49,629 nucleotides of DNA from an uncultured Caryophanales bacterium (lineage in GTDB: Bacteria > Bacillota_I > Bacilli_A > Acholeplasmatales > Anaeroplasmataceae). The DNA lies in assembly GCA_946626535.1 (NCBI GenBank), contig CAMOUK010000008.1, positions 1-49,629 on the forward strand, in the 5' to 3' direction. Shown piece after piece: positions 16,941-26,481 of the stretch (positions are counted from its first letter, which is position 1; every line of letters starts with the position of its first letter). Position numbers and translations under genes: made by a program. The notes below the pieces were generated by a model. The model was not told where the DNA came from. It worked only from the letters and a program-made list of their open reading frames with translations, and searched no databases.

Positions 16941-19900
16941 ATGAAAAACAAAAAAATGTCGCGTCGTCTAATGGGTGTCGCATTATCTGGCGCGTTACTA
17001 ATATCACTAAGTTCATGCGGTGGTAACAAGACTACTACTGGGAATCTAGACTGGGAATCTGTTTACCTTTCTAGCGGTAGCTATAATGTTACAACAGGTG
17101 AGCTTTGGGATACTCTTCAATGGAGTGCCTCAACTAATCTAACTAACCAAAAGAACACTGTAGTTTTAGATAAGTATGTTAACAAAATCACAGCAGCGAT
17201 GAAAAATGATATCAGTGCATTAACAGAGGATGAAAAGAAATTATTTGCTGAAGGCGAATATGGTCCATTCTCTAATCATGCAAATCAAAGACTTGCTGAC
17301 TATGTAGTTCAAGACATCTTAAACTTATCTTATAGCACACAAGACTATTGGGAAGAGGTAGACAAGGTTTCCGATAAACTAAAGAAAGAATTAATAGTTA
17401 AATATGTTGATGAAATGTTTACTAGCTATGGTTATTCTCTTGATGCTGATGAGATAACTAATAACCTAGCAAACAAGAATAACTCATATTTTACTGATTT
17501 AGCAAAAAAAATGAGTGAGGTTTATTTCATCAACTATGCAAAAGAATTACTTGCAGAGGCAAAAATAACTAAAGATGTTACAGAGGCAGATAACAACGAC
17601 ACAAATGCCGATGATGATAAGATTGGATATTTCTCAAAATCTGATTTCAAATCAAAATTTAAAGCTAAATATGAAAAGGAATACAATGTAAATGCTATTT
17701 TAATGCGTTTTGCAGATAGCGATGAATTTAATGAAACATTTAGAGCATTCGGCTTAAAGGTTTCAAATTCAAAGATTTACTTTGTAGGAGATTCAGAAGA
17801 AACTGGAAAGATGACTTACAATGAGTATTGTGATTATTATGATGATTTAACAACTACTCAAACAAGAACTAAGTTAAATGTTTCTGAAAGCTTCTCTCCT
17901 GCCATTTTAGGTATCTATGTTGAAATGTATAACTATATTTACGGTGGCTATAGAAAAACATTAAGCACAGCTCTTGAGACTTCTGCTGATCCAACAGTAA
18001 TCGATAGTGTTACTAAGGTAAATGAGCTTAACGATTTAAGAAAGCTTACTGAATATGTATTACACAATTTCAATCAAACAGTATATGATCAAACAGTTAC
18101 ATTATTAAATACTAATAATCAAACTCAAACATTATATTCTTCAAAGGATATCGAAAAGATTGGCACTGGTTTCAAAACTTATATTTATGAAACATTAGAT
18201 TTAAAGGGTACAAATTATTCAACTTCTTCTCAAAGCTATAACAGCAGCCAATATATCGCATTTAAGTTTGGTGAAGAAGCTCATGATGAAAGCTTTGATG
18301 ATTATACAGATGATGATATCATTACATACATTTTAGATGATGCTCAAAAGGATCTATTCAATGAATTACATTATCAATTAATTCGTTCAAAGATTACTGA
18401 TTCAAATATCACTAATTATCTAAAAGAAGAAACTGATAACTGTAAGGTCAAGATTTTCAACGATCCTGTAGAAATTTCTTATTCAGTTTCTAACTCTAAC
18501 TATTCTAAGACAGTTGATAAGGCTCCATCTTCTAACACATTAGCTACTATCGAATACGATGGTAAGACATGGAATGTAAATGTAACAGCAAATCCAGAGG
18601 ATTCTTCTTCTGTTAAGGTTGCAGGTAAAACTGCTGACCAAGCTTACTATGGCTTATTTGATGAATTAGAAAAGGCTAGTGGTAAGACAACAGCTATCGA
18701 TTTATTATGTAAAAAGATGGTTAAGAATTCTGAAGCTTATAAGAAACTATTAGATGATAAGGATAGATATGATTTATATGTTAAATATATTGAAAATCTA
18801 TTATATAACTTCTCAAATGGTCAAGCAGGTTATGATTCATCTATTGGTAAATATAATTATTTAATGTTAAACTTCCATAATGCTAACATCGATGAGATCG
18901 TTAAGGATGTTTACCTTGTTCAAGCAGCTGAGGTTCAAGTATTAATTGATTATTCTTCAGATGATATCGTTAACTTTATTAAGCATTATTCAGACATTGC
19001 ATATAACAACTACTTCTCATTAAGTGGTAAGAGAGTATTAGTATACTTAGATTGTGATGATGATGGTGAGGCTGATGAAATTCCAGCTGATACTACAAAT
19101 TACGAATATAAGACTTGGTCAGATAAGCCAAATGTAGCAATCGACTTAGATGGCGATGGCGTATATGATGATGTTACTTATGAAGAAATTGCTAAGTATC
19201 TAATATATACAATATATAATGAAGTATCAGCTTCTACTGAAACTCACTCAACTTATCTATCAACATTAGTTGATGAAATTAAAGGTAGTGCTAAGGTAGA
19301 ATATGATTCAAACCCAATTTTAGAAGAAAATAAATGGGCTAAATATCGTAAGGTTGGTTTAAATGTTTCATTAACAGATGTTAGTGCAACTAATACATCA
19401 ACTGATATCGACTTCAACCTAAAGCAAAGATTATACGATTATTCTCGTGGTTATTCTGAAGATGATTTAGGAAACGAAACAGCTCATTATCAATATTTCA
19501 TCGGTGATACTACTCCTACTGAATATATTGAACCACTTTCTACTACAGCAATTAATACTAATGATAGCCAAATCGTTAAGACTAAGGATGGCTTCAACCT
19601 ATTATTAGTTTCAAAAGGTGAAAAGCAACCATCTGCTTTATATTCTGTTGATGATCATGACAATGATTTATTAAAGAATATCGTATTTAAGTATAATGAT
19701 GAATTCATCGTAGTTCCAAATGTATTTAATGAAAAGTCAGATAACGATATGCTTAACTTCAACCAAATTAAGACTTATTTATTAGAATCTGTTACTAAGG
19801 GTACAGCTACTCTTCTTCCAAGTGATGTTTCAGATGCAGTTTCTAAATTCTTAAATCCTGTAGTAACAAGATTAACATCTGATGAAACACAATTAGTTCT

Positions 19901-20108
19901 AATTCTTGAATTCATCAAATCAACTGGTACAAATTATACATTTGGTTCGACTGACAAGGATAAGGATTTTGGAAAGCTTGTTGATATCAATAAGAACAAA
20001 GCTGATAGCTATCTATATCTAGTTGAAGATGAAGATACAACAGGTACATGCAATAGCTTCCCTGAATGGTGGACTAAATTAAATGAATTAATTGGAGGTA
20101 ATAACTAA
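16941..20108 (+). CDS. Giant lipoprotein, PrsA/parvulin-like with EF-hand-like insertion
   Basis: No close named homologue is recognised. The signal peptide ends LSSC at about Cys27. The long middle is highly charged and helical, like the SurA/PrsA chaperone part; the N-terminus (YNVTTGELWDTL) echoes the VTKxxLYxxL segment of PrsA foldases. Around residues 670-705 the order helix, SSDDIVNFIKHY, then KRVLVYLD matches the entry into a parvulin domain. It is broken immediately by two acidic calcium-loop-like motifs, DCDDDGEADE at about 704 and DLDGDGVYDD at about 735. KDGFNLLLVSKGE at about 880 corresponds to the usual parvulin end (GYHIIkv). The domain spans about 190 instead of about 95 residues. 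It is translationally coupled to the next, similar gene. A secretion foldase role is inferred. Confidence 0.7.
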   Translation: MKNKKMSRRLMGVALSGALLISLSSCGGNKTTTGNLDWESVYLSSGSYNVTTGELWDTLQWSASTNLTNQKNTVVLDKYVNKITAAMKNDISALTEDEKKLFAEGEYGPFSNHANQRLADYVVQDILNLSYSTQDYWEEVDKVSDKLKKELIVKYVDEMFTSYGYSLDADEITNNLANKNNSYFTDLAKKMSEVYFINYAKELLAEAKITKDVTEADNNDTNADDDKIGYFSKSDFKSKFKAKYEKEYNVNAILMRFADSDEFNETFRAFGLKVSNSKIYFVGDSEETGKMTYNEYCDYYDDLTTTQTRTKLNVSESFSPAILGIYVEMYNYIYGGYRKTLSTALETSADPTVIDSVTKVNELNDLRKLTEYVLHNFNQTVYDQTVTLLNTNNQTQTLYSSKDIEKIGTGFKTYIYETLDLKGTNYSTSSQSYNSSQYIAFKFGEEAHDESFDDYTDDDIITYILDDAQKDLFNELHYQLIRSKITDSNITNYLKEETDNCKVKIFNDPVEISYSVSNSNYSKTVDKAPSSNTLATIEYDGKTWNVNVTANPEDSSSVKVAGKTADQAYYGLFDELEKASGKTTAIDLLCKKMVKNSEAYKKLLDDKDRYDLYVKYIENLLYNFSNGQAGYDSSIGKYNYLMLNFHNANIDEIVKDVYLVQAAEVQVLIDYSSDDIVNFIKHYSDIAYNNYFSLSGKRVLVYLDCDDDGEADEIPADTTNYEYKTWSDKPNVAIDLDGDGVYDDVTYEEIAKYLIYTIYNEVSASTETHSTYLSTLVDEIKGSAKVEYDSNPILEENKWAKYRKVGLNVSLTDVSATNTSTDIDFNLKQRLYDYSRGYSEDDLGNETAHYQYFIGDTTPTEYIEPLSTTAINTNDSQIVKTKDGFNLLLVSKGEKQPSALYSVDDHDNDLLKNIVFKYNDEFIVVPNVFNEKSDNDMLNFNQIKTYLLESVTKGTATLLPSDVSDAVSKFLNPVVTRLTSDETQLVLILEFIKSTGTNYTFGSTDKDKDFGKLVDINKNKADSYLYLVEDEDTTGTCNSFPEWWTKLNELIGGNN

Positions 20109-23011
20109 TGAAAAAAGCTAAAAAAGTTTTATTACCTGCACTTCTAATTACTACTACTCTTACATTAGCTTCTTGTGGATTTTCAAGAAACACTACAGTT
20201 CCATATGGTAGCTTAAACCTAAATGATACAATCGCTACAAGCTCTAAGGATATTAGCTTATCCTTAGATGCTTACTATGCAAAACTAAGAAATGGCGGAT
20301 ATGATTTAGTATTTAACAAAATCAAATCTGCACTATATGCTGACGAAATTGATGCTGTTAAGGCTTTACTTGCATCAAATTCAATCAATGATTTAACTGA
20401 TAAGCAAAAGAAAGCTTTAAGCTATAAGGCTGATGAAGCTATTACAGCTGAAAGATATGAAGATTTAAAGGATAAATATATTGAATCAATTTCTAGTTCA
20501 GTATGTTCTTCTATCGTTGGTAATAGTAAATATTCAAAATATAAGAGTATGATTGCTGATGATGGCAAGGATTACGAAACTGCAGTTTATAAATACGTAG
20601 AAACACAAAACATGGCTGGATATAATATCACAGCTGATGATATTAAAATTTCACAAGATGCTGATGACAAGGAAAAAATTGTTGTTGACTTCAAGAAAAT
20701 CTATACTGCATGCCCTGATTTATTCGAATCATATGTTCTAACAGATGCTGAAAGAATTCATGCATCTAAGGGCTTATATGAAATAGCTGACTTAGAATAT
20801 ATCGAAAATGAAGAATCTGGTCAAAAGGAAAAGAACTCAAATTATTTATTTAAAGATTCTAGATATGAAACTAAATATGAATCATCATATAAGAACTATG
20901 GTGAATATAAGGCAATTGTTATCTCATTTGATTCTCGTAGAGAAGCAATGAATACAATTTCTACAGTACTTGGTTCTGCAAATACTTCAATTGAAGATTT
21001 AGATGATTATCTAAATATCTACAATTACTACTACAAAGCACGTCAAGAAAACAATCAACCATTTACAGCTGATTCTGAAGTATTCAAATACACAGTTGAT
21101 GAAAATGGTGATAAGCTAAGTGATGTTTCTTCTTCTATCGCAACATTAATTGAAGAAACATTAGAAGATGGCGAATTCTTAACTGAACCAAGATACATCA
21201 ATGGTAAATATGTTTTAGCTTATAGAATTAGCACAGTATATGAGGTTAGCAATTCTGCTACTCAATATGATTTTGAAGATTTAAAGGTTGAATTATCAGA
21301 AGATAAATATAACGAATTAATCAACAAGATTAAGGTTGATTTATTAGATGATAACACTCCTGGTTATGTTACTACTTCATTCCAAAAATTATTAAAGGAT
21401 GCAAAAATTGAAATCTATGATCCAATTTTTGAAACAAAGTTTAATAACTCTTATACTAACTACTATGATTTAATCTCTTCTGACAATCAAAATGTTGGTA
21501 AGAATTTAATCTTTAAAGTTAATGATATTACTTATACAGTTGAAGACTTCTATGCTTTAGCTTCTGCTAGACTTGGAACTTCAATTATCAACAACTACTT
21601 CTTAAATGCTTATGCTAGTAAGTATGTTGATGACCTATTAGACGATGATACAAAGAATTCTAATAGTGATACTATAAAGAATGCTGTGTCTTCATTCAAA
21701 TCAAATTCTAACTCAACATATCCAAGTGATATGGGCTTAGAAAACTTCTTAGTTGCAAGCTATGGTTTTAAGACTGAAGATGAAGCTTTAAGAAACTTAA
21801 ATGCTTCTACAGCACTTTCTAAGTATCGTTCACAATCTTACTTTAAGGAGTGGGCTGTTAAGGACGAAGAAAAGTCAACTAGCGAAAAGACAGTTTATAA
21901 GATGAGCGAAGATTGTGAAAAGGTTATGAATAAGCTTTTAGCTACTGGTAACTCTACATATGATGATATCTTTAGCATTACAATCAATCATATCCTAATC
22001 TATATCGACACTAATGGTGATGGTAGTCCTGATAATCCTCAAGAATTCTTAAGTAAGTATCCTGATCAAGAACAAAATCTAAAGGATGCAGTTCAAGCAT
22101 TAGCTCAAGCAATCTATGCTGAAGCTATCAATGCTGATTATAAGGGTAATACAAAAAATAAGATTTTATCTTACATTGTTAACCAATATAATAAAGGTGC
22201 TAAGCTAAGAGCTGGCGATGTTAATGGTGATGGTGTTGCTGATACTTGGGATGATTACAAATCTGACTTCCACTTCATTATCAAGGCAGAAGATTTAGGT
22301 GAATCTACTCAAGAATCAATTTCAAATTATGTAAAGCCATTCCAAGAATATGTTAAGGATATGTATGCTAAGGCTGTTGAAACAGATGTTGATTCAAATG
22401 AAAATTGGGATTCAACAAATGGTGTATTCTTCACTCCAACTGATGGTATATTAACTACAGCTGATGATAAGGCTAAAGTAACTTATGATTCATTATGTGC
22501 TACAGAATATGGTTATCACCTAATCGTTTTAACTAAGTATTCTGGTGCTGATTCATTAGTTTATAATGCTACTGAAGATCCAAACGGATATCAATCAGCT
22601 ATCGAATTATTAGTATATGAAGATGAAAATGACAGCAATAACAATATCTATATTACTACAAATTCTTATAATGAAACATCTGCTAAGGCAGCTACATTAA
22701 ATCAATTATTAATTTATTACATTGAATCAAAGAATGGTTCTAATACTTCATTAGATTCAGATATCACTTCAATGCTAAAGACATTATTTAGTGACGTTAT
22801 TTCAATGTATAATTCTTCTAATTTCCAAAACTTAGTATTATTAGATGAAATTAACATTACTTCTACTGATGCTGATATTACAAAGAAGGTTTCATTACAA
22901 CGTCAAAACTATGTTAACCTAGTTACTAACTATGGTGAAGATGATAAGCTATATGGCACATGGGTTGATGTAGCAAATCATTCAACTTGGGTTAGACCTA
23001 ACCAAAAGTAA
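20108..23011 (+). CDS. Giant lipoprotein, second PrsA/parvulin-like protein with EF-hand-like insertion
   Basis: This is the partner of the preceding gene, overlapping it by one base (TAATG) with GGAGG inside the upstream gene. The signal peptide ends LASC (Cys22). A long charged helical region is followed by INHILIYID at about 627-634, a good match to the first parvulin strand (HILV). Directly after it come the acidic loops DTNGDGSPDN (about 634) and DVNGDGVADT (about 704). EYGYHLIVLTK at about 799 matches the parvulin C-terminal strand. The architecture is the same as in the upstream protein, so the two are probably paralogues. If active, it would be an extracellular prolyl isomerase or chaperone stabilised by calcium; neither activity nor calcium binding is shown by sequence alone. 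Confidence 0.72.
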   Translation: MKKAKKVLLPALLITTTLTLASCGFSRNTTVPYGSLNLNDTIATSSKDISLSLDAYYAKLRNGGYDLVFNKIKSALYADEIDAVKALLASNSINDLTDKQKKALSYKADEAITAERYEDLKDKYIESISSSVCSSIVGNSKYSKYKSMIADDGKDYETAVYKYVETQNMAGYNITADDIKISQDADDKEKIVVDFKKIYTACPDLFESYVLTDAERIHASKGLYEIADLEYIENEESGQKEKNSNYLFKDSRYETKYESSYKNYGEYKAIVISFDSRREAMNTISTVLGSANTSIEDLDDYLNIYNYYYKARQENNQPFTADSEVFKYTVDENGDKLSDVSSSIATLIEETLEDGEFLTEPRYINGKYVLAYRISTVYEVSNSATQYDFEDLKVELSEDKYNELINKIKVDLLDDNTPGYVTTSFQKLLKDAKIEIYDPIFETKFNNSYTNYYDLISSDNQNVGKNLIFKVNDITYTVEDFYALASARLGTSIINNYFLNAYASKYVDDLLDDDTKNSNSDTIKNAVSSFKSNSNSTYPSDMGLENFLVASYGFKTEDEALRNLNASTALSKYRSQSYFKEWAVKDEEKSTSEKTVYKMSEDCEKVMNKLLATGNSTYDDIFSITINHILIYIDTNGDGSPDNPQEFLSKYPDQEQNLKDAVQALAQAIYAEAINADYKGNTKNKILSYIVNQYNKGAKLRAGDVNGDGVADTWDDYKSDFHFIIKAEDLGESTQESISNYVKPFQEYVKDMYAKAVETDVDSNENWDSTNGVFFTPTDGILTTADDKAKVTYDSLCATEYGYHLIVLTKYSGADSLVYNATEDPNGYQSAIELLVYEDENDSNNNIYITTNSYNETSAKAATLNQLLIYYIESKNGSNTSLDSDITSMLKTLFSDVISMYNSSNFQNLVLLDEINITSTDADITKKVSLQRQNYVNLVTNYGEDDKLYGTWVDVANHSTWVRPNQK

Positions 23012-23020
23012 AAAAAATAA

Positions 23021-23050
23021 AGGCTTGATTTAAAAATCAAGTCTTTTTAT
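23021..23050 (+). terminator. Terminator of the twin lipoprotein operon
   Basis: GGCTTGATT pairs with AATCAAGTC around TAAA, followed by TTTTTATTTT, ten bases after the TAA stop codon. Confidence 0.92.
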
Positions 23051-23056
23051 TTTGCC

Positions 23057-23083
23057 AAAAAAAAGAAACTCAAATGAGTTTCT
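23057..23083 (-). terminator. Terminator of the transglutaminase-like gene, containing its stop codon
   Basis: On the minus strand AGAAACTCA pairs with TGAGTTTCT, followed by eight T. The first two stem bases are the AG of the gene's TAG stop codon. Confidence 0.92.
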
Positions 23084-24197
23084 ATTTTGAATAATTATTT
23101 TCTGAAAGCTGTGGAATACCAACCTGATAATCTGAACCATAGGTATTAGGATTTATTGTATGTGAACTATTAAAATCTTGACCAAGTAGGAAAAAGCTAT
23201 CTGATGTTGTATCATTCCATGTAACATCTATACCATACCAACTAGTATCGATTCTAACGATGTTCCATGCGTGAGCTCCACCATTACCAACACCAACGAT
23301 AAACATAGAATCAACCTTTAATAAATCGCATAATAACTTAAAGTTTTTAGCGTAGCATTCACATACGCCTTTTTTATTTGTGTATAAACCTACAACTGAA
23401 TGAGCCCAGGTTTGATCTTCAGGTGTACGACCATCAGCCTTAAATGCATAGCTTAAATTCGCCTTCAAGTTTTCATTTAGCATTTCAATTATCTGATAAT
23501 CAGTTTTATTATTAACATCCTTATTTTCTATTAAGGCTGTTGCGTAATTAATTATCTTAGTATTCATTTGGCTTCTAGCCTCAGGAGTTGCATATGTACC
23601 ATCACAAACAAGTGATACGCTCCATACCTTTGAATTTAAGCCTTGTTGAGTCCAACCAATTGAATAGCTAGGAGCTAGGAAATAAAATACTGGATTTTCT
23701 CTTATTACCTGTAATACTACAGAAACTATTTGAGCCTTAATTAAATCCTCATTATTAGATTCATATTTACCAATCTCAAATCTAGTTTCGCCATCTTCTG
23801 TTGTTGTAGTATATGTTGAATTTCCTTTTAATACTTCAAGGGCAGCATCGTAAAATGTCTTATAGGCAGCTGTCATTTCAGCAGCATATGTTTCATCCTT
23901 TTCAAATTCCTTGTAGCTATATTGATTTCTATAATCAACAATAAAGTTATCGATAGTTATAGTTGAATAATCAATTTCACTTCTTACCTGATTAACTACT
24001 GGAGTTGGAGTTGGGGTAGGTGTTGGAGTTGGAGTAGGTGTTGGAGTAGTTCCATTTCCTCCAGAATCATCCTTACTACTCTTCTCATAGGCATTACCAG
24101 TTTGATCAAATAAAACATTGATAAAGTCACAGCCTGTTAAGGAAAGTGATAATAAGAAAACGAATAATACAAATATCGACTTAAAAATCTTTTTCAT
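23082..24197 (-). CDS. Transglutaminase-like (papain-fold) lipoprotein
   Basis: The lipobox cysteine is Cys23. Residues 51-66 are eight Thr-Pro units, a rigid extended linker holding the domain off the membrane. The C-terminal part has the transglutaminase-core triad: Cys279 in KKGVCECYAKNF, His309 in GAHAWNIV and Asp324 in WYGIDVTWND. The family includes cross-linking enzymes, proteases and amidases; which reaction applies here is unknown. Residues about 100-240 are helical and may be a prodomain or substrate-binding region. It is transcribed alone, toward the twin parvulin-like genes and away from tex. Confidence 0.88.
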   Translation of the reverse strand: MKKIFKSIFVLFVFLLSLSLTGCDFINVLFDQTGNAYEKSSKDDSGGNGTTPTPTPTPTPTPTPTPVVNQVRSEIDYSTITIDNFIVDYRNQYSYKEFEKDETYAAEMTAAYKTFYDAALEVLKGNSTYTTTTEDGETRFEIGKYESNNEDLIKAQIVSVVLQVIRENPVFYFLAPSYSIGWTQQGLNSKVWSVSLVCDGTYATPEARSQMNTKIINYATALIENKDVNNKTDYQIIEMLNENLKANLSYAFKADGRTPEDQTWAHSVVGLYTNKKGVCECYAKNFKLLCDLLKVDSMFIVGVGNGGAHAWNIVRIDTSWYGIDVTWNDTTSDSFFLLGQDFNSSHTINPNTYGSDYQVGIPQLSENNYSK

Positions 24198-24232
24198 AAT
24201 CTAAAGCCTCCTTTGTAAAGTAAGTATATTAA

Positions 24233-24261
24233 ATTATAACATACTTTTATTTAATATGTAA
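24233..24261 (-). promoter_or_regulatory. Promoter of the transglutaminase-like gene
   Basis: On the minus strand TTACAT (plus 24256-24261) and TATAAT (24233-24238) are 17 bases apart, with TG before the -10 box. AAAGGAGG precedes the ATG at 24197. Confidence 0.72.
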
Positions 24262-24262
24262 A

Positions 24263-26443
24263 TTATTGTTTGTTTTTAACCATTGATAAGCCCATCTTAT
24301 GTCTTTGATAATCTATATCAATTACATAGACATGAACATTATCTCCAACAGATACTACATCAGTTGGATGGTTAACCTTAGCCTCGCTCATCTTTGAAAT
24401 ATGAACTAAGCCATCATATTTAACACCACAATCTACAAAGGCACCAAAGTCGACAACATTTCTTACTATTCCATCAAGCTCATCGCCTACTTTTATGTCT
24501 TCAAAGTGCATTATATCGCTTCTAAGCTTAAGACCCTCATAATCATCTCTTATGTCTCTTAAAGGCGCTTTAAAGGCCTCTATGATATCATTTAGAGTAT
24601 ACATATCGATATCTAATTCCTTAGAAACTTCTGTCTTATCTAATTTATCTAAAGCTTCCTTTATTTCTTCACTACCTAAATTATCAGTAGTCATGTTAAT
24701 CTTCTTTAATAAAGCTAAAGCCTTCTTATAGCTTTCTGGATGGATAGGTGTCATATCTAGCTTATTCTTACCATCTATAATTCTTAAGAAGCCTACACAT
24801 TGTTCATATGTTTTAGGTCCTAGCTTAGCAACCTTCTTAAGTTCCTCTCTAGAATTAAATCTACCATTTTCTTCTCTATAATTAATGATATTTTTAGAGA
24901 TAGTTTTAGATAGACCTGATACATATGATAAAAGTGATGATGAGGCTGTGTTTAGATTTACACCTACACTATTTACCGCATCAGATACAACTATATCTAA
25001 AGATTTAGATAATTCATTTTGTTTAACATCGTGCTGATACTGTCCAACACCGATAGATTTTGGATCAATTTTAACAAGCTCAGCAAGTGGGTCTTGAATA
25101 CGTCTTGCAATAGATATAGCAGAACGTTGTTCAACAGATAAATCAGGGAATTCTTCAATCGCAAGCTCAGATGCAGAATATACTGAAGCACCTGCCTCAC
25201 TTACTACTGCATATTTAGTATTAAGCTTATTTTCCTTAATAACCTCAGCTATAAAGCTTTCAGTTTCACGTGAAGCTGTACCATTACCAATTACGATAAT
25301 TTCAACATTATATTTTTTAATTAAATCAACAATTGTCTTTTTAGATTTAGCAAGTAGCTCAGGCTTTACCTCAGCACCCTTAGATTTTTCATTTGGATAA
25401 ATTACACCAATTTCTAAAACCTTAGATTCCTTAGATATTACGGCAAGCTTACAGCCAGTTCTAAAGGCTGGGTCAACACCAAGCACTACATGACCCTTCA
25501 TAGGAGCCTGTAATAATAAATTCTTTAAATTTAGTGAGAAAATCTTAATAGCTTGTTCCTCTGCCTCATCTGATTTAATCGCTCTTATTTCTCTTGAAAT
25601 AGATGGGGCAATTAATCTTTTATATGAATCATTAATAGAATCAATTAATTCCTGTTTAAATAAAGATTCTCTTCCCTTTACAATATGATATTTTAAATAA
25701 TCTATATCACGCTCAGGCTGTAAGGTTACATTTACTGTAACAATCTTTTCATCCTCAGCTCTATTTAAGGCTAAAATTCTATGAGGCTTAATACGACCGA
25801 TATTTTCACTATAATCATAATAATTTTTATATTTTTCTTCCTCATCTAGGTCATTATCCTTTTTCTTAGATGAGATAGTTCCATATATTAAAGCCTTATC
25901 TCTTATATATTTTCTATATTCAGCATCATCTGAAATTCTTTCAGCTACAATATATTTTGCTTGTTCAATGGCAAATTCAGGTGTAGGAACCTTATCAGTT
26001 ACAAACTGTGAAGCAATTTCCATCTTATCGCCCTTTTGCCATAGCTTAAGCATAATATCAGCTAAAGGATCTAAGCCTAAGGCAATAGCTTCTGTAGCCT
26101 TTGTCTTTTTCTTTTCCTTATATGGTCTATAAAGGTCTTCTACATCTATAAGCTTTGTGCATGAATTAATCTTATCCTTTAATTCAGCATTTAAAAGGCC
26201 CTTTTCTTCTATTAATCTAATTACATCTTCTTTTCTTTTTTCTAAATTAACACCATAGTTATATTCATCAGATATTAATCTAATTTGTTCCTCATCAAGA
26301 CCACCTGTAGCTTCCTTACGATATCTTGCGATAAAAGCAACTGTCTTTTCATCAGCAAGCATATCTAAAACTACCTTACATTGATCCTCTTTAATTTTTA
26401 GCTCTTGGCATATTCTTTCTATAACATTTTGATTTAATTCCAT
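24263..26443 (-). CDS. tex: Tex family RNA-binding transcription accessory protein
   Basis: Tex is a conserved nucleic-acid-binding protein related to eukaryotic Spt6. The 726-residue protein has the expected order: an N-terminal helical region (ARYRKEATGGLDEEQ), a YqgF/RNase H-like domain starting near GVDPAFRTGCKLAVI, helix-hairpin-helix repeats (VGVNLNTASSSLLSYVSGL, then FNSREELKKVAKLGPKTYEQCVGFLRI) and a C-terminal S1 domain (VGDELDGIVRNVVDFGAFVDCGVKYDGLVHIS, described here as about residues 650-720). It starts 36 bases after the stop codon of the upstream gene, and that gap is filled by a terminator, so expression needs read-through or a promoter inside the upstream gene. Confidence 0.96.
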   Translation of the reverse strand: MELNQNVIERICQELKIKEDQCKVVLDMLADEKTVAFIARYRKEATGGLDEEQIRLISDEYNYGVNLEKRKEDVIRLIEEKGLLNAELKDKINSCTKLIDVEDLYRPYKEKKKTKATEAIALGLDPLADIMLKLWQKGDKMEIASQFVTDKVPTPEFAIEQAKYIVAERISDDAEYRKYIRDKALIYGTISSKKKDNDLDEEEKYKNYYDYSENIGRIKPHRILALNRAEDEKIVTVNVTLQPERDIDYLKYHIVKGRESLFKQELIDSINDSYKRLIAPSISREIRAIKSDEAEEQAIKIFSLNLKNLLLQAPMKGHVVLGVDPAFRTGCKLAVISKESKVLEIGVIYPNEKSKGAEVKPELLAKSKKTIVDLIKKYNVEIIVIGNGTASRETESFIAEVIKENKLNTKYAVVSEAGASVYSASELAIEEFPDLSVEQRSAISIARRIQDPLAELVKIDPKSIGVGQYQHDVKQNELSKSLDIVVSDAVNSVGVNLNTASSSLLSYVSGLSKTISKNIINYREENGRFNSREELKKVAKLGPKTYEQCVGFLRIIDGKNKLDMTPIHPESYKKALALLKKINMTTDNLGSEEIKEALDKLDKTEVSKELDIDMYTLNDIIEAFKAPLRDIRDDYEGLKLRSDIMHFEDIKVGDELDGIVRNVVDFGAFVDCGVKYDGLVHISKMSEAKVNHPTDVVSVGDNVHVYVIDIDYQRHKMGLSMVKNKQ

Positions 26444-26454
26444 AATCCACCTTT

Positions 26455-26481
26455 AAAAAAAAGGTCTAATGACTAGACCTT
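26455..26481 (-). terminator. Terminator abutting the upstream gene's stop codon, before tex
   Basis: On the minus strand AAGGTCTAG pairs with TTAGACCTT (one wobble) around a short loop, then eight T. The AA of the TAA stop codon (26480-26482) is the base of the stem. The tex start codon is 12 bases beyond the T-tract. Confidence 0.9.

Noticed and set aside
24000..24052. Short repetitive DNA that could look like a small repeat array
   Set aside because: It only encodes the eight Thr-Pro units of the lipoprotein linker; there are no spacers and no flanking cas genes.
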